A stretch of DNA of 44,953 nt from Phoronis australis (lineage: Eukaryota > Phoronida > Phoronidae), in NCBI GenBank assembly GCA_002633005.1, contig NMRA01000867.1, positions 3,889-48,841 on the forward strand, in the 5' to 3' direction. The position numbers and the translations under genes are program-made. Under the pieces are notes generated by a model. The model made no database searches. It was not told the origin of the DNA and worked only from the letters and a program-made list of their open reading frames with translations. This document shows, in pieces, positions 1-10,300 of the stretch (the first letter of the stretch is position 1; each line of letters starts with the position of its first letter).

Positions 1-4
1 GTAA

Positions 5-574
5 GGGCTGTTCCAGCAAAATCTGTGTGGGAGGGGGGGAAGGCAACTGAAATAAAAATTTATGGGTGGTTGCGTTTGACTTAAATTCAAAATGGCTGGT
101 GGTCGTACTTCAAAAAAATTAAAATTTACAGGTCATTGTTGTTTCATTGGGCCATAAATGTTTGATGGTGGGTAATTTTAGTAAATTTTAAAAACAATCT
201 GCACAGAATCAAAAACTGAAACAAAAATGCAACTTGCAAAGAACTCCGACTTTTTCACTACCTCCGATCTCCTCATCGGCATGCCCATAACACCATTTAA
301 CCACAGGTGCTCGAATTTCTCGATGGCTAATAACCATATATAAGAAACATATGTTTTTTTAGTAATTAATGACGTTAGTGGTGATGGAGGAACAGATAAA
401 CTCAAGCGCCTGTGCAGTCAACCACAAGAACAAAAAAAAAATTACGGGTGGTTGCATTTCAAACTTATAAAAAATTACGGGTGGTAGGCTGAAGAAATAA
501 ATGAAAAATATGGGTGGTGGGTGCGAAAAAAAGGTGCCTTCCCCCCTCCCATACAGATTTTACTGGAACAGCCC
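5..574. mobile_element. PIF/Harbinger-like MITE, complete copy
   Basis: Both ends carry a long terminal inverted repeat: the left end reads GGGCTGTTCCAGCAAAATCT and the right end is its near-perfect complement (AGATTTTACTGGAACAGCCC). The repeat extends about 40 bp inward through a G-run/C-run (GGGAGGGGGG and CCCCCCTCCC). TAA lies directly outside each end (2-4 and 575-577). A 3-bp TAA/TWA target duplication with ends starting GGG is typical of PIF/Harbinger elements. No transposase is visible; the interior has only short ORFs, so this is a non-autonomous copy of 570 bp. A second copy starts at 42780. Confidence 0.85.
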
Positions 575-577
575 TAA

Positions 578-1279
578 ATGAATATTACCAAATGAAAATC
601 AAGTTGCTTTTTATCAGTTTAGAAAGAATGTTAATTTTGTGTGTCATCACACACTATTTACCAACTAAAGGAGCTTAGTTACCATCTTTTCCAAGTTACT
701 ATGTAATTAATATGTCGTCTGAAAACTTGGCGTTGAGTCATCTATAAGTGCTCTGTTTCTGGTAAAAAACGTAGGGTGGGTGAACTGAGGCATTTGAGAT
801 GTTATTATTGTAGCTTTTCACAAGGCTAAAGGACAGTAAAGCCATCCTTCTGAGAAGTACTAAACAGCACCACTCAAGTGCGCTCGTAATCGGGTACAAG
901 GTATGTACTGTGTGAATAGGATTGTTCACTAGTGATAATGTAGTGGGTAGTATTAAAAGAATAAATATATTTGAGTTGCTTCATTTTTTGCAACTGTTTG
1001 GTTTTAATTTATTTATTGACTGGTAATTTTGTGACACTTAAATGAAGAATAAACTGGTTCTGTATCTAAACACTAGGTGGAGTGACTAATTGTTGTTTCT
1101 TGGTAGCCTAAATTTGTATGTCATGAAAATATCCCGTTCATATGAAATAGAAAATAAAACTTTACTTCTAAACCACTTCGTTAATCTTATCGTGTTTTGG
1201 TGAAAACGGTCAAAATGATGCAAATTGAAGCTTAGCATGTCGCCGTCCACAGAATACAGTCAGTAGCTTGTTGTTTTAG
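578..1279. other. No gene seen (AT-rich intergenic or THADA intron)
   Basis: No exon-like reading frame with matching splice sites, no recognisable repeat and no RNA gene was seen. It may be intron upstream of the first visible THADA exon, since that exon opens with a splice acceptor. Confidence 0.5.
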
Positions 1280-3749
1280 GTGTTCCTACACGATCTTTGT
1301 GATATGTGTTTCAAGTCCCTTTATATCAGTGCCTGCTATCCACGCCGTGTCACAGCCAGTAGCATACTGTTCACTGTGCTGACTACATTTGCTTGCCAGA
1401 AACCAAACAACCAAGAACTTGTGTCCTGTGAGTACACTGATTAATTTTGAGAGCTTTGATTTCCAAAAACTACTTGGCCATACAAAATACTAAAGTTTCT
1501 TACATTATAGTTATCTTTCAGTAGCAAATTGCTTTTTGTTCTTTTATTACTTACGGTATTTACTATAATCATTGTTTTATGCAAAAAGCTTTGTGCTGGA
1601 AACAGGTTATGCGTTACACACTGTTGTTAGTTGCTGTGTAAGGGTGGATCTCACATTCAAGTTTTCACAGCTCATCAGATGTACTTTATGGTGTCATTGC
1701 ATTAATTTGTCATTTGCCGTGTACCATTTGAAAGTTTCAGCTACAGATGATGTTGATGCAAAAAATTCAGGAAAAATTTTAATCATCATCAATGTCTGTC
1801 ACCCCTACCAGGGTAAAGGCCACGAATCGAAGATTTCCATTCTGTTCTGTCCTGGGCAATTCTTTCTTGCTGTCTCCATGAGTATCCTAACCCATTTAAT
1901 GGTATCGCGTTAAACATGTCGAAAGCCACCATGCACATTCAATACGAAGTTTGTCTATTTTCGTGTGACGTTATCGTGTACATTGCTACGTAGAGTAATA
2001 TAGCTTTCCCAATGTATTAGGCAGGTTTTCCTTATTTTCGAATAAATTGATTCAAATACTTCAGGTACCCCGTCAAACTCTGAGGTTTTGTGGATAGGCA
2101 CTGATATCTTGGCAATCGTCTCCATCGCATCTCCCATTCAATGTATTCAAAATACATCTTAAATCGTCAAGTTTGCATGCTCTGAAATAAAAATCAGTTC
2201 TCAAGGTCACTACGATGACAGTCTCATGGCATATGATGTACATTTACTATAAACACAGATTGCATATCACAAAGTTTCATAGCGCGTACATTTGACAGTA
2301 ACTCGACGCACTTTGCTTTGGCCATTATGCTGAACTTCACTCTGAGTTTTAGTGCAGTGAAAGCAGGATTCAGTGCAAATGTTTAGTGGTTCTGGCTTTC
2401 AAGGCAAGATTGATATGATTGCTTAAAACGTGTGTTGCCTGGAAACGAGTTTCCTCCAAGTTTTAAAGAAGTGGCAAGGATGTTTAATATGTCTAAAAAA
2501 TTTTAAAATTCACCGATTGATCGTTTGAATACGACGTGCAATGAAGTTAGCGGTGAATGGTCACAGTGGAGGAAAAAAATTTGATCTTCAGTGCATACGT
2601 TTGTGTGGTTTTAGGCTATTGAAAAATAGTTCATGTTCCTTAAAAGTCTTAGAAAAGAGGAAGGTTTGACTTGACGTCAAAAACCTTTCTCAATCTCTGC
2701 TAAATACATAATACAAATAACGTCGTACGGAAAAGGACAAATATTGTATCGAATGAGCGTGATAGCCGTGTGCTCCATCAAAGCTTCAGCATCAGGCAAT
2801 ATTTGTTTACAGAAATTCATAAAAATGGTAACATTACTTTGTTAAATTGTCATTTGCTATATCGTGCTGTGACTGTTGTGTTATTTTAGATGACAGCCTG
2901 TTAGACGTGGAAGAAGTTATAAGCACCAGCCGGGTACAGACATTGTTAGAATGCCTGACAGATTCCTTTGAGCTTATTAAGAATGAAGCATTTGCCGTTT
3001 TGAATTTACTACCTGTGGAAAGAGTTTACTTCTCGGTAATGTGTCATAAAAATGCTTTTAAATTATCCAGGTGATATTAGTCATAGATTGTTTTTAGGCC
3101 CATTTAATAAATATATGTTACTGTAACAGTAGCTATATTGTGTGTGAGCTAACTTAACAAGCTCACATAAAGTAGTCTTTCTAAATGCGTTTATGTTAGT
3201 TAAAACTGCTGAAAATGATGAAAATTCACTAAAAGCAGTGTTTTTAAAGAAATGAATAGGAACATCTGAAAGTTTTCTATGTGTGAACCAGCGATTGTTT
3301 ATGCACCATTTAAAACTTCAATTTGGAAACTTGATCTGAATGTGAACTACTGTGAAATTTTTATTCGGTGTGTCAGTCAGTGAACAGATGATTTGTCGTA
3401 CTTGGTTTCTGATTTAGAAATCTGACATCCATCCTGAACAGAAATCCTGCATTCCCTTCAAACAGTGCTTTGATTTGGAGCCAACATTGTAAAGTGTCAC
3501 TCGTACCTGTCACCAACCAATTTCAATATTTCATCACTGTAATTGAATGTAAGTGCTTGTATAATTTTCAATTTCTCCTCGAATCTAAAAAAGGAAATTA
3601 AAATGTTCTTATCCTCTATGCAGGAAGGAAACAGATTGCAGGATTTGTATGCCATTGCCATGGAGTTGTCAGAGAGCACCAAACCACAAGATAGCGCCAC
3701 CGCTGCTTATATGCTCCGTTTGCTGCTCAGACAAAGTTCCCTGTACAAT
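1280..3749 (+). CDS. THADA: THADA-like protein, three internal exons (partial gene)
   Basis: THADA is a large HEAT/armadillo-repeat protein; its yeast relative Trm732 partners Trm7 in 2'-O-methylation of tRNA anticodon-loop position 32. Exons are 1280-1427, 2890-3035 and 3624-3749, each preceded by AG and followed by GT (GTGAGT, GTAATG, GTGAGA). Phases join as 0/1, 1/0, 0/0 with no stop. The 140 codons include CYPRRVTASSILFTVLTTF, which fits the family's 'LxP..x.RR.TAL..L' segment; LLECLTDSFELIKNEAFAVL; and STKPQDSATAAYMLRLLLRQ, which fits the well conserved 'STKPYDxVTASYLLNFL' block. No signal peptide or membrane segment belongs here. The full protein is over 1,500 residues, so most exons are missing: none was found to the left, and to the right a gene on the opposite strand ends at 4373. 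Either the following intron is very long or this is a broken or partly assembled copy. Family call fairly sure; functionality unknown. Confidence 0.75.
1789..1890 (-). mobile_element. LINE reverse transcriptase C-terminal fragment
   Basis: On the minus strand 33 codons read GYSWRQQERIAQDRTEWKSS followed by IRGLYPGRGDRH and a stop. 'W..AQDR..W......L' just before a stop is the usual extreme C-terminus of the endonuclease/reverse-transcriptase ORF of CR1/jockey/RTE-like non-LTR retrotransposons. A short TGATGATGATTAAAA tail follows, as expected for a 5'-truncated insertion. It lies antisense inside the intron between the first two THADA exons. The sequence farther upstream is not clearly reverse transcriptase. 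Confidence 0.6.
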
Positions 3750-4372
3750 GTGAGAACCACTCAGTCATTTCTGAAAATTCTTTTTCTGCTCTAAACTTCA
3801 AGTAAAATAATAGAATCTTACCGCGATAAGGAATACTATGATTCTGATATTATGAGAGTAAANGCTTCTAACACTGTTGTGAATGCCTAAAAATTTTCAA
3901 AACTTTGTCTGGTGTCAGCTATGGCACAGAACGTGCACAAGTGGAAAAGCATTTAATTATAATTTTATGAAAAAAATATTAAAAAATAAATTTCATTAGT
4001 CTGCCATGCTGTGTCCGAGAGATTATACAATAGTTTCTCAGATTTCCCAAGAAGTTCTTCTCAGCATACATATTTCAAGTAAGACTATGTATTTGAGAAA
4101 CCTAAAATGTTAGAGGACATAAACCTCAGCCAAGCTGTCAAAGCAGAGCACACACAGTGATTACAATTCGACAGATTCCATCTTGTTGACAAAATACTAT
4201 TTGTCCTGAAATCAAAACATTTCAAGACAGATTTGAATTATCAGACAAAATATTAATAAAAATTGGTCAACTATTAGTTTTTTAATTACTTAACTTGCAA
4301 ACTCTCAGCTGAATTCCCCGTCATGACGGCTGAGCACAAGTGGTCGATGCCATGTGCAAGCATAATTCACAG

Positions 4373-7300
4373 TCATAGAAGCTTGAAAGATCCCTCAAGA
4401 TGGCCCAAGACAGGGAAACCATATTTCATCCACGTTTGTCGTGTATCAGACATATCAAATTTCTAATTCTAATATCAAAGCAAAGACAAGGCGGTGTGGG
4501 GTTTCAGTTTAAGTAACCACTCTTTGGAGAAGTGCATATTAGCTGTTTAGGATCTTTGAACACATGCTTATAAGCAATGTCCCCATCAGCATGAACAGGC
4601 TCCTACCTGCAAAGGGTTCCTCAGGGCCAACTCTACAGTACCAACCACTGCTGGTGTCAGGCTATAATCCATCATGTCCAAGAGTTTCTTAGTCTGTGGC
4701 AACTTGTCCTTCAAAGTACCTATTACATCTTCTTTGACGGTGAACTCTGAATGATGAGTTAAAACACCATCTTAGAATCATAACAACTCGATGAATGCAG
4801 AGCGTTGGTATGTAGCAACTGTTGCATCGCAAATGGTGATAGGGATGTAAGTGATGCTCACTTGGAAGTTATGTTAGATCTATTTAAATGACTAAATCTG
4901 TCACATTTCCCTCATTAGAAAACCAAATTTCATGAACGTAGTTTGACATTGAGGCTGACTCAAACAAAACTAGAACTGCCAAGAAAGTAGATTTGTCCAA
5001 AACGTAATGCCAGATAGCTATATGCTCTCAACAGGATCACATATCTGTCATCCTTCATGGTGGTTCTTCACACTGTCTGGCAGATAGGGAGGCAGACGCC
5101 AACACACAAAAATGATAACAAGAGCAATGCTGAATATTGACACAAACACCCACCGTGTGCATGATATACCATTGAAACAGTAAAGGTAAACGGTACTAAT
5201 TTTTAAATATTTTTGAGGTTAATTTCAATGAAGTTACAACTGACATTACATGTACCTAGTAATTTCTTCATCATGAAAATGGCATATTGCAACGTGCCAT
5301 GCACCTTGCTCACAAACATTCTCATCACTTGACACTCTCCCACGCCTTTCAGCCATGCTTTAAGGTCCCCGGAATAACTACAACAAACAAAAGTCAAACA
5401 ATATACAGCAGTAATCAAATGATGCTCACGGTCAAAACAAGTGTGTCTGTCGGCAACAGTCGGATATAACGTGCCCGTATTTTGAGAACCAGTTTGACGC
5501 CCATTACTCAGTGGAGAAAACTGGTTCTCAAATTTGGGCACATTATATCTTGACTATTACCGTGGTTTTCTGTTGCAGTTTTTGAGGTTAATTTCAATGA
5601 AGTTACAACTGACATTACATGTACCTAGTAATTTCTTCATCATGGGTACTTTTTAAGGTTATACAGCTGAGAGCTCTCGACCAGTAAACATTCTGAGTCT
5701 GAGCTGTCGTTACCATTAAGTTACCATATTGAAAGATAGTCTAGATCACCATATATTTTAAAACCAGCAGAAAACACTTAGCTAAAAGAACTCCGGACAT
5801 ACCATAGAATTGTAGATGATGAGTTCATAGCAACAACAATACAGTGTTGAGATACACCCACGTTGACACATCTACCTGGGGGCATTTACTTTCATAAAAA
5901 CAATAATTAACCAATTTGGTCACCTGTGGTTCTGCATAACAGTTACAAGAAGTAGGAGAATTTTAATTTAATAATCAAATCACAAATTACATTAAATCTC
6001 TGCTGATTTTTTCAAAATAGTTAAGAAACGTGGAAAATTAAAAGCAGCACTTCACACAAAGCAAGCATGAATCACCTGCAAATTGACTCTTAAATAAACG
6101 CATAGTTAGCAGCACTTCACAAGCATCAATCGAGTCCATTTGGCAGGTAAGAGATGTCAGTGCCAAAAATTGCAAGGAGGCAAAACTACCACCTAAAATG
6201 CGTGGCCACTGTTTCACAAAGCTCTTACAACCAGTTTAACAGATTAAAAGGGAAAGCAACCATTTTTGTTGGTAGCTGTAATAAAAATAGAGGTTCCTAA
6301 TTATCTTGCAGATTTTTGGGCATTATTGTCTCCCAAGCACATACTTACAGTCCATACAACAATAGAAAGTGACTTAAACGGTTCAGCAAAAGGCCGGCAC
6401 TTTGTTTCTGTATTCACTCAGCTGTTGATCAAACATGCAGTTAAACTTAGCTTAGATTGCAGTCTGCATCGGGCATACGTGTTTGCAGAATGGATGCCGG
6501 AGAAAGCAGTAGCAAGGTGCCGGCCATTTCTGTTGTTGCATAACTTGCAAATACATGCCAGGGTAATAGTAATTAATGTGGAAAAATATCTCTTTACACC
6601 AAAAATAGCAACCAATTCCCCCTTGAAGTTGAAGCAAAAAAAAAAGAATCAGCGGCACTACAGGAGGTTACCTAAAAAGTGCAGGGTTCTATGGGATACC
6701 CATGTTAGACAATATCTAGTGTTGCTACTTCCTTCGTACCAAAAACACCACCACGCTGACAAGCTTCTCACGAGTCGTTTTTCATATTGTATTATTTACT
6801 CGACCCTGATTCTATTTGAATGGACTTTGACAAGAGTGATTACTTACAGATTGGCAAAACCATTCACCACGACTTGTGTGAATTCCTTATTAAATGATCT
6901 AGAGACAAATATCGTTTTTTCAGGAGGAAGACTGAGACCTAACTTCTGGTCAATTGGTTTAGGGTCATAGGCGAAGGCATAAAGACGGGTGATGAACTTG
7001 TTCATATTCTCGGCGACAGTCTCTAGTTCACCATGTGTTATTGTGCCCATATGCAGCATCTGTGAAGAGAAACGTGAGTACATAGCAGGTTGATTGTTCC
7101 TCATTTATTTAACAGTCACAATATGATAGAAAAGAACAATAATGCACTTTAATTTCAAAAATTCTCAAGGGAAAGCAACATCAAGACCATTCTACTTGAT
7201 TGCCGGCAAGGTTTATACTGCACAAAACTTACATGTTAAGGTTCACTGTTAATTTGCCCTTTATAAGTCGTCGTTCTTACGTAACTCGTCACTCAAAAGC

Positions 7301-10300
7301 CGACCCCACCTCACAACTTTTGCATTACTCGTGCTTATGCATATACACTTGATTGCACATGTCCACTTGCTCAAAAATTGTTTCTAAATTCTGGCAATAA
7401 AAACAAGAGTTGCTGAAATTTAATTCACCCAAAAATCAACTTGTGCCTGGGCACTGCCCTCACATATCCCGGTGTTAAGTTTCATTGAAATCTGTCAATC
7501 AGTTCTCCATTCAAAAATGATTAATTGTTCCCCAAAAATAGCAAAAAGCCACAGCCCTGGCCTGATGGCAGACTAAAAAGTGGCATGTACCGTCCTGGTG
7601 ATGCCCTACTACCTTGTGCCAAATTTCATTAAAATACGACCAGGAATCTGAGACATCGCGGAAACAACTGGTCAACTACATAAAATAGCCACCAGGAGTG
7701 CTGCATTGGTCGAACCTGCCAGAAAATTATCTAGTCCTGGACACTGCCATCACATACCCGTGTTACGTTTCATTTAAATCCATCAATCGATACTCTAGCC
7801 ATCATTTGGAAACTTTTCCCAAAAAGTAGTGAAAAGCCCCTTGACGCGACCAAAATGGCGACTAGAAGGTGCTGCGGAATTCGAATGCATCACATACATC
7901 TGAATCAATCACTTCTCTAGACATCATACAGAAACTCTTTTCTCACTACAAGTACTGAAAAAGTATACTTTCCGGAGACCAAAATGGCCACTAAGGGGTG
8001 CTGCAGTGATTGAATCTGCTCGAAAAATGACTGGTGTCTGCCCAATGTTGTCACAGAATTAAATTTGATTTAATTAATTACATTGCCTGCCTGTGCAATT
8101 GTGACAAAACAACACTTGGTAAATTTCTCATGATCTGTAGCACCAGACAGTTTTTCAAAAATTTGAAAAGGAATCCCTTTGGAGATATTTTTTTTGAGAA
8201 ATATAAGTGAAACATTACCAATGAGGCTAATGTCTAATTACAATATGACACTGAGAATAAAATTCGTTTTTTTTTTCAACTCCACACAGAAAAATTATAA
8301 TCCTTTAATGCTATGAAATTTGCTTGCCACCTGGGCGACCACCAACCCTTCTAGTTCAGCATTGCCAATTGGCTTATTGTAAACACATAGCAGCATGCAA
8401 AGTGCGAACCGGTAATGTTCCAAAACTTCAAATTCAACCATCTCTTGCAAATGACGTGAAAGAAAACACATCAAGATGGCGATGACAGACTTAAGAAATT
8501 TAAAAATGGTCACAGGGAGCAGAATATTTTGAATTCGTTCGACATTGGAAAGGTTTCGTCGTCATCTCAATGGAAAAGTTCTTGCCGAATTTCATAAAAT
8601 TCCGTGAAGGAAGAATAGTGAAAAAACGAGAATTTCTATTTGTTTTCTCTAATAATAATAAATCATTGAGAAAAAATGAAACAGTGAGAGGTTAACTCTA
8701 AAATGGTCCAGCACTTGAATTGAAGTTTGTCCGTGAGCCGGTTTAGGCTGTGCATGCATAAGGAAATAAATGCGCAAGATGAGTCGTAGCTCGGCATTGG
8801 TAGTGTCTTGCTGATCTGCTTCAGCAATGCTTTTTGAAGGTTTGAAAAATGTACCACAAATTTGAGAGAGTGTCATTAAAACATTATCGTAAAGACAAAA
8901 CAAGTACAGAATGATTTGACAGGATTCAACAGCTTACCATCCTTACAACATCTTTCACCATCAGAGTCTCTCTGGTAAGGTCTATATACATCTGTGTCAT
9001 GTTGGTGGACAGGATCTTACAGACAAGTGCCTGTAAATCCTTCATACTCATGTAGTTGTTTCTGGGTTCATCCAACAGCTTCTTAAACACGGTGATGTCC
9101 GAGCACATGGCGACACGGTTACTACACGAAATCCACTCGCAAACCTGTGAATGTACCGTTAACATTCTGGTTTGAGTTACATCCAAGCCCAGTGATTACT
9201 TTTTAACATGTCTAATTTAAGCACCCACTCGCACTTCAGCAATCAGTAAGCTTTTTAAAAGCACCCAATCTTTAGGCTATTGTTGACTGCATCTTAATTA
9301 CTGTCAAAACAGTAAAGGCGAACTTTGAAATGTGAAAACTTGAATTATGGTAAATGTTGCCATCATAAGAGGGCATTGACCATCCCCGACTGGCAGTTCT
9401 TAACTTTTTATTATTGCAGTTTTGAAAACCAAAACGCGCTTTTAAAGTAAGGACTGCTGTGACAATCAGAGAGTGATACGAAAATGTGGCAAACTCAAAT
9501 CCACCAAGTCAACGTTAAGTCATAGTAATTCATTTTTAACTTCAGGCAAGACTATTGACTAGATACAAAAACAATGCACTATTTAAAAAATTTACAGGGC
9601 AGGCCACCCCTTAATACATTTATTACAGCAGGCACTTTTACTTAGCTGCTTAAATCCACGGGTTGCAAATCATTGATTCAATCAATACACAAGCAACGTT
9701 TTAGACAGATTGTTTGAGCTTTTTAGTCTCAGTCTGGATTTCAAGGCTAGGTCATGATGGCCAACAAGACAACTGCCCAGCTGATTAAATATTCAAATAG
9801 AATGTTTTCAAGCGTTTTCTAGGCTTTACCCCAGTACAATTGTCGTAATAAAAATTGAAAACTTAAACATACATGTTGAGGTAAAGGTAGTATATGTTGT
9901 ATGTTAGATTGATCATTTGGTAACGGCGTTGGAGACGTTAGAACATGTATGTCCGAACACTGATCAATGCTGTCCCATATTCTCAAAGTGCGAATAAACT
10001 ATAGTAGGTGAAGTTCATGATTTTTAAGGGGTTTCAAATGGTAAAACTGGATTTGTCAGATGTGGTACACCACCTATTGTCTTTAATTCATAACTGTAAC
10101 ATTATTTTATGACCATTATTCACTCGCCTGGGTAAAGCCGAGAGAGATGCAGAGTTGAAATAAAAGGTGGAGAATTTTCCCCTCACCTGAAAAACTCCCT
10201 CTCAGAGGGCACAGGCACGTTTCCCTCAGGTACGTGAGGGATATGAACACTCAACTGTGCACCTCCTGACATTTATGATTTGACAAGAGCAACACAAAGC

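Noticed and set aside
6266-6970. Longest plus-strand ORF (234 codons)
   Set aside because: It overlaps exon 5 of the secreted-protein gene antisense, has low-complexity basic and hydrophobic stretches, no domain and no promoter or splice support.
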